A stretch of DNA of 64,000 nt from the NCBI RefSeq assembly GCF_037949285.1, contig NZ_CP149926.1, positions 434,001-498,000 on the forward strand, in the 5' to 3' direction. The DNA is from Thioclava sp. GXIMD4216 (GTDB lineage Bacteria > Pseudomonadota > Alphaproteobacteria > Rhodobacterales > Rhodobacteraceae). Position 1 is the stretch's first letter; each line of letters opens with the position of its first letter. Below, piece after piece: positions 8,231 to 16,903 of this stretch. The notes beneath the pieces were generated by a model that did not search any database, had not been told where the DNA came from, and worked only from the letters and a program-made list of their open reading frames with translations. The position numbers and the translations under genes were made by a program.

Positions 8231-8656
8231 ATGAATATCGGCGAGATATCCAAAGCAACCGGCCTGCCAGTAAAGACCTTGCGCTATTACGAGGAGATCG
8301 GCCTTATCAGCCCGTCGCGTGCGCCCAACGGGTATCGCCTCTATGACGCAAAGGAGCTCGAACAGCTCCAGTTCCTTTCTCAAGCGCGCGCGATGGGGTT
8401 TCCTCTCGAGGAATGCCGAAGCCTCTTGGCTTTGTTGGCCGACAGATCGCGCGCCAGCCGTGATGTCCATGACCTGGCCCATACCCGTCTTCTTGAGGTC
8501 CAGAAACGTATTGCCGATCTCAAGGCTCTGGAAATGCGGCTCGAGGAGATGATGGCCAGATGCCGTGACGACGACAACCCTGACTGCGCCATACTGGATA
8601 GTCTCAGTAGGTTCGGAACGAAGATCACGCAGCCCGATGAAACGCGTCGAACATAG
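8231..8656 (+). CDS. cueR: CueR-like Cu(I)-responsive MerR-family activator
   Basis: Predicted 141 residues. The N-terminal winged helix (MNIGEISKATGLPVKTLRYY) binds DNA and is followed by the dimerisation helix. The metal-loop cysteines C111 and C119 have the CX7C spacing of copper/silver sensors, and Ser76 stands where CueR has the serine that marks monovalent-metal sensing. It is transcribed away from the copper ATPase and would activate it by distorting the 19-bp-spacer promoter. The start is an ATG after GGAGGG. Distinction from other MerR sensors rests on the Ser/Cys pattern and on the neighbours. Confidence 0.9.
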   Translation: MNIGEISKATGLPVKTLRYYEEIGLISPSRAPNGYRLYDAKELEQLQFLSQARAMGFPLEECRSLLALLADRSRASRDVHDLAHTRLLEVQKRIADLKALEMRLEEMMARCRDDDNPDCAILDSLSRFGTKITQPDETRRT

Positions 8657-9122
8657 GTCCACAGAGTATTGATGGCACTGTTTGCAGGCCTTAGATTTTT
8701 AATGGCGGCCTTTTACGTGTCAGAGTTAAGCAAATAACTTTCGAAGCGGCTATATTTTTCCGAAGCTGCCATTGACGCAACACGCAGCGAAGGGCCGGTT
8801 TCCGCCCTTATTGTCTGATTATGTCACGTTCGAGACATGATCAGACATTTGCAGAGAACTATCGGTATGGATGCTTTTTTGCGCGGAATGAATTCGACCC
8901 ACAAAAGGCGCTCGCTTGATGTGACGCTGCATAGGCCCTGCGACCTCAGTCGCAGGTAGTTCGACGAGGCGTTTCTGAGAATTGCCAGACAACCTGTATT
9001 GCTATTTTGGGATAGTGTGTCGGCCAAGACACCCAAGTGTGTTGGATTTACCATATTGACTGCGGTTTGGTAGCTTTATGCTCCAAATCTGCACTCTTAT
9101 GGTCCAACTACACAAAGAAGGA
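8657..9122. other. Intergenic region, no gene recognised
   Basis: About 465 bases, noticeably more AT-rich than the flanking genes, between cueR and tRNA-Thr. The only long frame (minus strand, 8824-9054, 76 codons) has no recognisable content or ribosome binding site. One perfect small hairpin is present (CCTGCGAC / GTCGCAGG, 8937-8956). The base composition and lack of genes fit decayed accessory DNA. Confidence 0.45.
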
Positions 9123-9198
9123 TGGTGCCGCTGAAGGGACTCGAACCCCCGACCCCATCATTACGAATGACGTGCTCTACCAGCTGAGCTACAGCGGC
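9123..9198 (-). tRNA. tRNA-Thr (anticodon CGT)
   Basis: On the minus strand the molecule starts GCCGCTGTAGCTCAGCTGG. Acceptor stem GCCGCTG pairs with CAGCGGC, the D-loop reads AGCTCAGCTGGTAGAGC, the anticodon loop is TTCGTAA inside the CGTCA/TGATG stem, and the T-arm contains GGTTCGAGTCC. CCA is encoded (9123-9125). Anticodon CGT reads the threonine codon ACG. Confidence 0.96.
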
Positions 9199-9272
9199 AT
9201 CCTTCTTTTACACGGCCCTATTTGTGACTTAGGCCGCCTGCAAGTAACTGGCTTTGCACTTCCTTCATTCAC

Positions 9273-9331
9273 GGGCGGACCCATTTGATACGAATGATGT
9301 GCTCTGCCAGCCAATCTACACCTGTACGGTG
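9273..9331 (-). pseudogene. Decayed tRNA-Thr-like fragment
   Basis: On the minus strand this stretch reads TGTAGATTGGCTGGCAGAGC and then ACATCATTCGTATC, which lines up with the D-arm and anticodon arm of the intact tRNA-Thr about 75 bases away (shared GCTGG, AGAGCAC, TCATTCGTA). The anticodon stem no longer pairs and no acceptor or T-arm can be built, so it is not functional. It may be a leftover of duplication or of integration at the tRNA locus. Confidence 0.6.
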
Positions 9332-9377
9332 TGGCGCGGCAATTAGCATGCCGCGCCGGGGATGTGTAGCCCCTATT

Positions 9378-10934
9378 TTATCCCAAAGCGGATTTCTTTT
9401 GATCTTCTCCGGTTCCGGCAGACATCGAGGGGTCCGACCCCGTGCTGTTTTCATCCGCAGGAGGCTCTTCGGTCGCCCCGGTCACGATCTCGGCCTCTTC
9501 AACCTCGATCCCCGCCTCTTCGGCATTCCGCTCTGCCTCGCTTTCGGTCATCACGGCCGGAGCCCCCACGATCAACGGCAGCATCTCTGCCCCATGCGGC
9601 AGGGGCTGGTCCGATTTCGGCGGCTCGCGCCAGCTAAGCGTATCGAACCCACCGCAATTATCGCAGACCGGTGTCCACTCGCTTTGGATATTCTGGCAAG
9701 CGTCACAGCACCATTGCGGGCCACGCGGCGCGGTCAGCGCCTTGGCCAGCCAGCCACGAACGACCGCGTCATCCGAGCCTTCGCCACGCTCTACCGCAGC
9801 CATGATGGCCAGCACGCGCGAGGTGGGATGGGTGTCGGCCAGATTGCCCAGCGCCCGACGCGCCTCGGGGAAGTTTTCCGCCGCGATATTCAGCTCGGCC
9901 CGCAAAAGACGGGTCTCTTCGTGATCGGGGCGCAGCACCAAAAGCTTCTGGAAGCGCTTCAGGCGCGCCTGCGGGGTCTCGTCGGGCAGGATCGCCGCAT
10001 AGGCAGATGCCAGATCCGGATGCGGCTGGGCCTCCCATGCCTTGCGGATCACCCGCTCTGCATTCTTCGGCTTGCCCTTCTCGATATAGGAACGGGCCGC
10101 CAGGGCCGCCGCCGGAATCAGATCGGGCGAGGACTTATTGGCTGCAATCGCGGCTTCGCGGGCCTCGATGCTGGCCCCCTCGTCGAGAATACCTTTGGCC
10201 TCTTGCAGCGCCAGCACCGCGTCACGGCGCTTGGCCACATCTTTCGGCAGCAGACCGCTATGCCGCTTATAGCTGATCACCTTGCGGGCATCGCTCCACT
10301 CGCCCTTCTCGGTCGAGAGCTTGAGCAGCGTATCCTGCGTTTCCTCATGCGACGGTTTGAGAGCATAGGCTTTCTGCGCAAGCGCCAGCGCGGTATCGGT
10401 ATCGCCCTCGGCCAGCTTCTGGCGCATCAACCCCCGCACACCGATAAAACGGGTGCGCTGGTCCGATAGCAAAAGCTTGTAGGCTTCTGTCGCTTTCTTG
10501 GTGTCCCCTTTGGTTTCCGCCGCCTGCGCGACCAGAAGATTGGTCAGCTCGGGGCGGCCCAGCAGGCGTTGCGCCTTCTTGGCCTGGGAATAGGCCAGAC
10601 GCCCCTCGCCCGATGCGACAGAAATCATGCCATCGGCCAGCGCCTTGTAACCGCGACGCTCGCGCGAACGGTCAAAATAGCGGGTCAACGCGGTCTCGTC
10701 ACCCACGAGAAACCGCAAAAGCGCGACCACAAAGCCCACCAGTTTCAGGAAAATGAACACGGCAAGGATCAGCACGAGCGCGGCGATAATCGCCTGAACC
10801 GGACCGAGGTTATATTCCACCCCTGCCAGAACGACCTGCACCCCATCCGCCGAACTGGCCAGCGTCATCGCGCCATAAGTGACACCGGTGACCGCAATCA
10901 GAAAGACAGCGATTTTGATGAAAGACCAAAGCAT
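9378..10934 (-). CDS. hemY: HemY-like membrane-anchored TPR protein
   Basis: Predicted 518 residues. Two N-terminal membrane helices (about residues 4-26 and 47-72) are followed by the HemY N-domain and tetratricopeptide-like helical repeats. The C-terminal part has a paired-cysteine zinc-ribbon-like motif (CCDACQ near 408 and VCDNCG near 421-426), then an acidic low-complexity tail. HemY proteins sit in the inner membrane; their role in haem metabolism is inferred from linkage to hemD. It follows the mitofilin-like gene by 12 bases, giving the order hemD, mitofilin-like, hemY. Not to be confused with the Gram-positive HemY oxidase. Confidence 0.85.
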   Translation of the reverse strand: MLWSFIKIAVFLIAVTGVTYGAMTLASSADGVQVVLAGVEYNLGPVQAIIAALVLILAVFIFLKLVGFVVALLRFLVGDETALTRYFDRSRERRGYKALADGMISVASGEGRLAYSQAKKAQRLLGRPELTNLLVAQAAETKGDTKKATEAYKLLLSDQRTRFIGVRGLMRQKLAEGDTDTALALAQKAYALKPSHEETQDTLLKLSTEKGEWSDARKVISYKRHSGLLPKDVAKRRDAVLALQEAKGILDEGASIEAREAAIAANKSSPDLIPAAALAARSYIEKGKPKNAERVIRKAWEAQPHPDLASAYAAILPDETPQARLKRFQKLLVLRPDHEETRLLRAELNIAAENFPEARRALGNLADTHPTSRVLAIMAAVERGEGSDDAVVRGWLAKALTAPRGPQWCCDACQNIQSEWTPVCDNCGGFDTLSWREPPKSDQPLPHGAEMLPLIVGAPAVMTESEAERNAEEAGIEVEEAEIVTGATEEPPADENSTGSDPSMSAGTGEDQKKSALG

Positions 10935-10946
10935 GGCCGTCCCTCC

Positions 10947-12176
10947 TTATTGGACCTGCGAGGCAAGCGAAGCGACTGCCTCCTCAGCGGCGACACGTTT
11001 CTGTGCCTGAGCAACCCACCCCGACAGAATGTCCTGCGACACCTGCGGAAGGGCAGAAATTTCGGTAATGGCAGTTTTGAAGTCCCCCGCATCGACAGCG
11101 GCCTGCGCACGCGACAGCACGGCATCCGGCCCGCTGCCCTCTTGCGGGGCCACGGAACGCGCCCCTGTCTGCGTCAGAAGGAACGTCTCTATGCGGGCGC
11201 CCAGATTATCTCCGGCATCCGCGCGACGGGCCGCATCCAGTGCGCTCCGTGCAGGCGCGGGGAAGGCCTCCTGTAGTGCCTTGGTGCTTTGGGGTTCGAT
11301 CCCTAGCGCCTCCGGCACATCAAGCTTTGCATCGCGCGCCTGTGCCACGGGTTCGGCAATCGGGGTGCCATTGAGGAGCGCAGCGCGGATTTGCGCAATG
11401 GCCGCGCGGGCACGGGCACGGCGCTCTGCCTCTTCGGCGGCCGCCGCATTGGGTCCGGTCACCCCTTCAAGTTTGGACTGCAGCGCAGTGATCTGCTCTT
11501 GCAGGCCAGAGATATCGCCCCCCCCAGATTGCCCCTGAGACTGGCCCATTGCCGCCATATTGTCCTGTAGCGCCGAAACGCTTTGCTGCAACGCGCTAAC
11601 CTGCGACGACAGATCGGCCACGGATCCTTCCAGCGCAGAGCTGTCAACGGCCTGTTGCGGCGTGAAAATCCTTGCCTGAAGATCTTGCGGAAGCTGCGGC
11701 AATGCCCAGATCGCGGCAGCAGCCCCGATGACCGCCGCCACAACGCCGCCTGCCAGTAGCGCCCCGAAACCACCCCGCTTTTCGACAACCGTATGCGAAG
11801 CAACCGGCGCGACCGCAGGTTCGACCACAGGCTCTGGCGTCTCGGGCTCTGCAAGAGGCGCCGCCTCCACGGGGGCGGTATCTCCGGCCTCCGGCGCATC
11901 CTCTTTCTGTTCGGCCTCTTTCTGTTCGGCCTCGACCTGCTCTGCGGCAACGATATCATCGCTGCCAAAGGCCGTTTCTTCCGCCAGCCCCTCGTTGCGG
12001 CCTTCCAGCGGATCATCCGTCTCCACCTCTTCCGCCTCCGGTGCGGTATCGGCAGGCTTTTGCGCGGTCAGGGTGTCTGAGAGAGGCTCCGGAACGGCCG
12101 GGACGGATTCAGGCGTAACGCTTTCATCCTTCGCTGCATCAGGTTTTTCCGATTTCTTATCCTCGGGTGCAGCCAC
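10947..12176 (-). CDS. Mitofilin-like (COG4223) inner-membrane protein
   Basis: Predicted 409 residues starting at GTG behind AGGAGG with 7-base spacing; the open frame continues upstream but overlaps hemD. The first 130 residues are very rich in Glu, Pro and Ala, one membrane helix follows (about 137-160, LAGGVVAAVIGAAAAIWAL), then a coiled coil (SQVSALQQSVSALQDNMAAM region) and a helical C-terminal domain. This layout is that of the alphaproteobacterial relatives of mitochondrial Mic60/mitofilin, which shape inner-membrane folds and are commonly found between hemD and hemY. Function here is inferred from that conserved placement. Confidence 0.82.
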   Translation of the reverse strand: MAAPEDKKSEKPDAAKDESVTPESVPAVPEPLSDTLTAQKPADTAPEAEEVETDDPLEGRNEGLAEETAFGSDDIVAAEQVEAEQKEAEQKEDAPEAGDTAPVEAAPLAEPETPEPVVEPAVAPVASHTVVEKRGGFGALLAGGVVAAVIGAAAAIWALPQLPQDLQARIFTPQQAVDSSALEGSVADLSSQVSALQQSVSALQDNMAAMGQSQGQSGGGDISGLQEQITALQSKLEGVTGPNAAAAEEAERRARARAAIAQIRAALLNGTPIAEPVAQARDAKLDVPEALGIEPQSTKALQEAFPAPARSALDAARRADAGDNLGARIETFLLTQTGARSVAPQEGSGPDAVLSRAQAAVDAGDFKTAITEISALPQVSQDILSGWVAQAQKRVAAEEAVASLASQVQ

Positions 12177-12243
12177 GGCAATTCCTCCTAAGCAATCCGC
12201 TGTATTGAACCGTGGCCACTCTAGCCCCCGGATCAACCTCTCT

Positions 12244-12957
12244 TCAAGTCGCAACGCTCCGACATGCCAAACGCTTGAGAAGCTCGACCATCGCAGCCGA
12301 ACTTGTTTCCCGTGAAACCTCGATATGGGCGTTTGCCACAGCTGCAAGCTGCCGAGCTACAGTAGTGCTGATTGCGCCAAGGTATAGGGGGGCATGGTTT
12401 TCCGGCAAATATTTCGTAAAGATCTGTGCCGTACGCGGTGAAAAAACCGGCACCAAAACAGGGGTTTCTTCCGAAAGAAGTGCAAGCGCCTGCCTTGTCG
12501 GACGCTGCGGCACCTGTCGATAGACCTGAAGCGCAAAGGCCTGCCGCCCCGCCGCCAGAAGCCCGCCCACCAGATCATGGGCCAGATGATCGCCACAGAC
12601 ATGGACAAACGGCCCCGCACCGCCTTCGGCCAGAATCTGTTGTTCAAGCGCCTTGGCCTGCCCCGCACCGACGCGCACCGCATATCCGGCCTGCCGCGCC
12701 ACCTCGGCCGTGCGTGCCCCCACGCACCATGCCCGCCGTCCCTGCATCCGGGGAAAAGCCGCCGCAAAAGGCGCAACCGCCTGCTGCGAGGTAAAGACCA
12801 GATCGCCCTCCGGACAGTTTGCGGGGGGAAGCGGCTCGATTTCGATCAGGGGCGAACACAGCGCGGGCAGGGTCACGCCCGCAGCCCGCAACGCGGCCAG
12901 AAACCGCGCATTCGCTTCGGCGGGACGGGTCAGCAAAAGGGTCGGAAACGGGTCCAT
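12244..12957 (-). CDS. hemD: Uroporphyrinogen-III synthase
   Basis: Predicted 237-residue two-domain enzyme that closes and inverts ring D of hydroxymethylbilane to give uroporphyrinogen III, the branch point of haem, sirohaem and cobalamin. Features are the N-terminal LLLTRPAEANARFLAALRA, the VFTSQQAVAPFA strand-helix and the second-domain SPRTAQIFTKYL. HemD is poorly conserved, so the call leans on these landmarks and on the neighbours hemY and tsaD. I place the start at MDPFPT, where AGGA lies 5 bases upstream; an ATG two codons earlier is an alternative. A parS-like palindrome lies inside the C-terminal coding region (12304-12319). Confidence 0.85.
   Translation of the reverse strand: MDPFPTLLLTRPAEANARFLAALRAAGVTLPALCSPLIEIEPLPPANCPEGDLVFTSQQAVAPFAAAFPRMQGRRAWCVGARTAEVARQAGYAVRVGAGQAKALEQQILAEGGAGPFVHVCGDHLAHDLVGGLLAAGRQAFALQVYRQVPQRPTRQALALLSEETPVLVPVFSPRTAQIFTKYLPENHAPLYLGAISTTVARQLAAVANAHIEVSRETSSAAMVELLKRLACRSVAT
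12304..12319. promoter_or_regulatory. parS-like site (14/16), inside hemD
   Basis: TGTTTCCCGTGAAACC differs from the alphaproteobacterial parS palindrome TGTTTCACGTGAAACA at two positions. It lies about 28.5 kb from the putative origin and 21 kb from parAB, so it could be a peripheral ParB-binding site. Confidence 0.5.
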
Positions 12958-13053
12958 CGGCATCCTGTTCGGGGCAAAGGGCCGTGAGCGCGGGATTGTC
13001 TCATGCCCCAAGCAGTGTTACCTGCAGCCTGACCCATACGCAATCGAGGCACC

Positions 13054-14148
13054 ATGGCCCGGACCCTGACTTTTCTTGGTATCGAATCCAGCTGCGATGA
13101 CACGGCCGCTGCCATCGTGCGTCACGGCGATGACGGCACACAGATTCTGGCCAGCATCGTTTCGGGCCAGACCGAGTTGCATGCAGCCTTTGGCGGCGTT
13201 GTCCCCGAAATTGCAGCCCGCGCCCATGCCGAAAAGCTCGATCTTTGTGTCGACCAGGCGCTGGAGCAGGCGCAGCTCGGGCTGACGGATCTGGATGGGA
13301 TCGCGGTCACGGCAGGCCCCGGCCTGATTGGCGGCGTGATGTCGGGCGTGATGTGCGCCAAAGGAATTGCCGCCGGAACGGGACTGCCCCTGGTGGGGGT
13401 CAACCATCTGGCGGGCCATGCGCTGACCCCGCGCCTGACCGATGGCATGGCCTTTCCCTATCTGATGCTGCTGGTCTCGGGCGGGCATTGCCAGTTCCTG
13501 ATCGCCCACGGCCCCGAGGAATTCACCCGTCTGGGCGGCACGATTGACGATGCACCGGGCGAGGCCTTTGACAAAACCGCCAAACTTCTGGCCCTGCCCC
13601 AACCCGGTGGCCCCAATGTCGAGACCGAGGCCGAGGGCGGCAATCCCAAAGCCTATGCCTTTCCGCGCCCGCTTCTGGACCGTCCGGGATGCGATATGTC
13701 TTTTTCGGGGCTCAAGACCGCGCTTTTGCGCACCCGTGACGAGGTCGTGGCCCAGCATGGCGGCCTGCCGCGCGCCATTCGCCGCGATATCTGCGCCAGC
13801 TTCCAAGCCGCCGTGACCGATGTTCTGGTCAAGAAATCGCGGCGTGCCCTGACCGAATATATGGACCTCGCGCCCAGCGCCCCCGGTTTTGCCGTGGCCG
13901 GCGGGGTGGCCGCAAACCGTGCCATCCGCGCGGGGCTCGAAAGCGTGGCAACCGAATTTGGCGCAACATTTGTGGCTCCCCCCCTGCGGCTTTGCACCGA
14001 TAACGCCGCGATGATTGCATGGGCAGGCCTGGAACGTTTCCGGCTGGGGCATCGCGATGGCATGGATCTGGTCGCGCGCCCGCGCTGGCCGCTGGACCGC
14101 AAAGCGGCCCCCTTGCTGGGGTCGGGCAAGAAAGGGGCAAAGGCGTGA
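13054..14148 (+). CDS. tsaD: tRNA N6-threonylcarbamoyladenosine transferase TsaD
   Basis: Predicted 364 residues of the ASKHA fold ([14 protein letters not shown] at the N-terminus). TsaD transfers the threonylcarbamoyl group onto A37 of tRNAs that read ANN codons, working with TsaB and TsaE in the cytoplasm. Metal-ligand histidines are visible in HLAGH (118 and 122), and the phosphate-binding and substrate loops read [11 protein letters not shown] and LVSGGHCQF. Length is normal. The gene diverges from hemD, and its stop overlaps the gpsA start by 4 bases (GTGA), so the two are probably co-translated. Confidence 0.96.
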   Translation: MARTLTFLGIESSCDDTAAAIVRHGDDGTQILASIVSGQTELHAAFGGVVPEIAARAHAEKLDLCVDQALEQAQLGLTDLDGIAVTAGPGLIGGVMSGVMCAKGIAAGTGLPLVGVNHLAGHALTPRLTDGMAFPYLMLLVSGGHCQFLIAHGPEEFTRLGGTIDDAPGEAFDKTAKLLALPQPGGPNVETEAEGGNPKAYAFPRPLLDRPGCDMSFSGLKTALLRTRDEVVAQHGGLPRAIRRDICASFQAAVTDVLVKKSRRALTEYMDLAPSAPGFAVAGGVAANRAIRAGLESVATEFGATFVAPPLRLCTDNAAMIAWAGLERFRLGHRDGMDLVARPRWPLDRKAAPLLGSGKKGAKA

Positions 14149-15098
14149 TTTCGGTTCTGGGATCAGGGGCTTTCGGCACCGCACTGGCGATCAGCCTGTC
14201 GCAAAACGGTCCCGTCACGCTATGGTCGCGTGATGGCGAGCAGGTCCGCGCGATGCGTGAGACCCGCGAGAATGCCAAACGCCTGCCGGGGGCCAGCCTG
14301 CCCGATGCCATCACCATCACCGCAGATCTGGATGCCGCCTGTCGGGCGCAGACCATCCTTCTGGCGCTTCCCATGCAACGGACCGCTGCCTTTCTGGCCG
14401 AACATGCCCAGCTTCTGAAAGGCAAGACGCTTGTCAGTTGCTCCAAGGGAATCGATCTTGAAACCGGCAAGGGACCGACGGCGCTGATGGCCGCCCTTGT
14501 ACCGCAGGCGCGCGCCGCCATCCTGACCGGCCCGAGCTTTGCCGCCGATATCGGGCGTGGCTTGCCGACCGCGCTGACGCTGGCCTGCGCGGATGGGGCC
14601 GAGGCGCTTCAGGCCGAACTCTCCACTCCCAGCCTGCGCCTGTATCGCAGCGCCGATACCATCGGGGCCGAACTGGGCGGCGCCCTGAAGAACGTGATCG
14701 CCATCGGCGCGGGCGTCGTGATGGGCGCAGGCATGGGGGATTCCGCCCGCGCTGCCCTGATGACCCGCGGTTTCGCGGAAATGAACCGGCTGGCCGTGGC
14801 CCGTGGTGCACGCCCCGAAACACTGTCGGGGCTAGCGGGCTTTGGTGATCTGGTGCTCACCTGCACCTCCAGCCAGTCACGCAATTTCCGCCACGGCTTT
14901 GCGCTTGGCGCAGGCGAGACCATAGACCAGACTGTGACCGTAGAGGGTGTGGCCACTGCCCATGCGGTTGCGCGTATGGCCGAACATGGCGGAATCGAGA
15001 TGCCGATCGCAGTGATGATCGCCGCACTTTGCGACAACCGAATGACCGTGGCGCAAGCCACTCTGGCGCTGCTTTCGCGCCCTTTGAAGGAGGAATGA
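14145..15098 (+). CDS. gpsA: NAD(P)+-dependent glycerol-3-phosphate dehydrogenase
   Basis: Predicted 317 residues starting at GTG inside the tsaD stop. GpsA reduces dihydroxyacetone phosphate to sn-glycerol 3-phosphate, the backbone precursor of phospholipids. The N-terminal dinucleotide-binding motif is [14 protein letters not shown], the substrate domain carries [14 protein letters not shown] with the catalytic Lys, and NRLAVARGA and [12 protein letters not shown] are typical of the C-terminal helical part. It overlaps tsaD and abuts a YciI-like gene, forming a tight four-gene unit. Confidence 0.96.
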   Translation: MISVLGSGAFGTALAISLSQNGPVTLWSRDGEQVRAMRETRENAKRLPGASLPDAITITADLDAACRAQTILLALPMQRTAAFLAEHAQLLKGKTLVSCSKGIDLETGKGPTALMAALVPQARAAILTGPSFAADIGRGLPTALTLACADGAEALQAELSTPSLRLYRSADTIGAELGGALKNVIAIGAGVVMGAGMGDSARAALMTRGFAEMNRLAVARGARPETLSGLAGFGDLVLTCTSSQSRNFRHGFALGAGETIDQTVTVEGVATAHAVARMAEHGGIEMPIAVMIAALCDNRMTVAQATLALLSRPLKEE

Positions 15099-15365
15099 AT
15101 GTTCTACGCCGTAATCTGCCGCGACAAGCCCGACCACCTGCAAACCCGTCTGGACACGCGCGAGGCGCATCTGGCCTATCTCAAGGAAACGGGTATCGTG
15201 GCACAGGCAGGCCCCTTCCTCGAGAATGGCGCGATGTGCGGGTCTTTGGTCGTGCTTGAAACCGACAGCCTTGCCGCCGCACAGGATTGGGCCGCAAATG
15301 ATCCCTATGCCAAGGCGGGTCTCTTCGAAAGCGTCTCTGTCATGGAATGGAAGAAGGTCATCTGA
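15099..15365 (+). CDS. YciI-like protein
   Basis: Predicted 88-residue ferredoxin-fold protein of the YciI family: MFYAVICRDKPDHLQTR, then a conserved HLAYL helix, the AGPF turn and the ANDPYAKAGLFESV segment with the invariant DPY. Family members carry a His/Asp pair that could be catalytic, but the reaction is not established for this type. The ATG follows the gpsA stop with no gap, and an AGGAGG lies just upstream. Linked to gpsA and to an EVE-domain gene as in other Rhodobacterales (established pattern as I recall it). Confidence 0.88.
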   Translation: MFYAVICRDKPDHLQTRLDTREAHLAYLKETGIVAQAGPFLENGAMCGSLVVLETDSLAAAQDWAANDPYAKAGLFESVSVMEWKKVI

Positions 15366-15787
15366 TGCGTTACTGGCTGTTCAAATCCGAGCCCAACAAG
15401 TTTTCCTGGGACCAGCTCGTTGCCAAAGGAGAGGCGGGCGAGGAATGGGACGGCGTGCGTAACTATCTGGCGCGCAACAATATGCGCGAGATGAAGATCG
15501 GCGATCGCGGGCTGTTCTACCATTCCAATATCGGCAAGGAAGTGGTGGGGATCTGCGAGGTCTGCGCCGAAAGCGCCCCAGACAGCACCACCGATGATCC
15601 GCGCTGGGATTGCGTGCATATCCGCGCGGTGCGTCCGGTCAAGCTGCCCGTGACGCTGGCCGATGTGAAAGCGGAGCCACGGCTGGCAGAGATGGCCCTC
15701 GTGACATCGATGCGGCTTTCGGTACAGCCGGTAACGGAAGAGGAATGGCGCATCGTCTGCGCGATGGCCGAAACCGACCCGAACTGA
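15365..15787 (+). CDS. EVE-domain protein
   Basis: Predicted 140 residues covering one EVE (PUA-like) domain: MRYWLFKSEPNKFSWDQL at the N-terminus, WDGVRNYLARNNMREM, and the GLFYHSNIGKEVVGI strand. EVE domains bind modified bases in DNA or RNA in the proteins that have been studied; the ligand here is unknown. The start overlaps the YciI stop by one base. Alphaproteobacterial genomes often keep this gene in housekeeping settings, so a role in RNA rather than in defence is more likely (inference). Confidence 0.9.
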   Translation: MRYWLFKSEPNKFSWDQLVAKGEAGEEWDGVRNYLARNNMREMKIGDRGLFYHSNIGKEVVGICEVCAESAPDSTTDDPRWDCVHIRAVRPVKLPVTLADVKAEPRLAEMALVTSMRLSVQPVTEEEWRIVCAMAETDPN

Positions 15788-16070
15788 GCCATCGACCAGA
15801 GCCGGACATAAAAATGAGGGTTCCGGCACCCCTACCAGAACCCTCACCACCCCACGTGCACCCCTACGCACCACACGTGAAACTCTATTTGGTTCTGGCC
15901 TTCCTGGCCGGTATCTATGGGTATAAGCCAAGTTTTGCCGCAAAGCAAAAGATAATCGCTTAAAAATAGAGTATTTACAGTGTGTTAATGGAACACATAC
16001 GGTTGCGCTTGCCAATCCGGCCATTCTCGAGAAAGATTGCCGGACCCCGAAGGCCTGCTATCATCACATC

Positions 16071-16766
16071 ATGAACACCGTCATCATCGTCGCCCACGGC
16101 TCCCCCTCGGATCCGGAGCCAAAGCAAGCCGCACTGAAAGCTCTTGCGGCCAAGGTGCAGTCGTTTTGCCCCGATATCCCTGTCAAAGCCGCCACTCTGG
16201 CCAAACAGGGGGCGCTGGAAAGCGCGCTGGAGGATTGCGAAAATCCGGTGATCTATCCGTTTTTCATGGCGGAAGGCTGGTTTACCAAACGCGAAATTCC
16301 ACGCCGGCTGGAAAAGATGGGCCGAAGCGCTGCGCATATGGACCCGTTCGGTATTGATCCGGCGTTGGAGGCGCTGATTCTGCAAGACAGCCTGCAGGCC
16401 GCCAAGGATGCCGGTCTGGAGCCTGCCGAAACGGATCTGATCCTTTGTGCGCACGGCTCCAAGATTGCCCGTCGTTCGAAAGACAGCGCCTATGCGATGG
16501 CGCAGAAACTACAGGCCGCGGGATCGTTCTGGCGGGTGCGCGTGGGGCTGATCGAAGAAGCCCCCTTTATCGAGACCGTCGCCAGAACAAGCCGTCAGGG
16601 CCTGTGCCTGCCTTTCTTCGCATTGCGCGCCGGTCATGTCGAAGGTGACATTCCCCATGCGCTGCGTCTGGCAGGCTTTACCGGCCCGCTTCTGGCACCG
16701 ATTGGCGAGCATGCGGCGATACCCGCGCTGATTGCACGCGCCATCACGCGCTATATCGCAAATTAA
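16071..16766 (+). CDS. CbiX/SirB-like sirohydrochlorin chelatase family protein
   Basis: Predicted 231 residues with two tandem CbiX-like halves. Each begins with a strand ending in a candidate metal-site histidine (VIIVAHGSPSD at the start and LILCAHGSKIARR near residue 125). Chelatases of this family insert Co or Fe into sirohydrochlorin; shorter or variant forms exist whose activity is unproven. It stands alone, 283 bases after the EVE gene and 137 bases before pstS. The family call is firm, the substrate is not. Confidence 0.75.
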   Translation: MNTVIIVAHGSPSDPEPKQAALKALAAKVQSFCPDIPVKAATLAKQGALESALEDCENPVIYPFFMAEGWFTKREIPRRLEKMGRSAAHMDPFGIDPALEALILQDSLQAAKDAGLEPAETDLILCAHGSKIARRSKDSAYAMAQKLQAAGSFWRVRVGLIEEAPFIETVARTSRQGLCLPFFALRAGHVEGDIPHALRLAGFTGPLLAPIGEHAAIPALIARAITRYIAN

Positions 16767-16799
16767 CTTTTTCCTGGAGTTTTTCCCGAGAACGGCCGT

Positions 16800-16843
16800 T
16801 TGTCATATAAGCGTTACACAACGTTCGCATAAGCGTCACAGCC
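16800..16843 (+). promoter_or_regulatory. Tandem Pho boxes upstream of pstS
   Basis: Four 11-base units follow one another: TGTCATATAAG, CGTTACACAAC, GTTCGCATAAG, CGTCACAGCCG. The recurring (T/C)GT(C/T)AC-like hexamers every 11 bases match PhoB binding sites, which consist of two such half-sites each. ATAAGCGTTACA and ATAAGCGTCACA repeat 22 bases apart. PhoB is encoded five genes downstream, giving autoregulation on phosphate starvation. Confidence 0.75.
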
Positions 16844-16903
16844 GCCCTCTAGCACAAGCAGCGAGCCCATAGGGGCCCGTTTAAGATCTTCTGGGAGAGA
16901 ACC

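Noticed and set aside
8824..9054. 76-codon minus-strand frame between cueR and tRNA-Thr
   Set aside because: No ribosome binding site, no similarity I can name, and the surrounding DNA looks decayed; a transposase remnant was considered but no motif supports it.
15365..15787. EVE-domain gene as part of a defence island
   Set aside because: Neighbours are gpsA, a YciI-like gene and a chelatase-like gene; no nuclease, helicase or other defence component is present.
15788..16070. Possible small RNA or riboswitch upstream of the CbiX-like gene (cobalamin-type)
   Set aside because: A small GAGGGTTC/GAACCCTC stem exists (15816-15845), but no B12-box or other conserved riboswitch core could be found.
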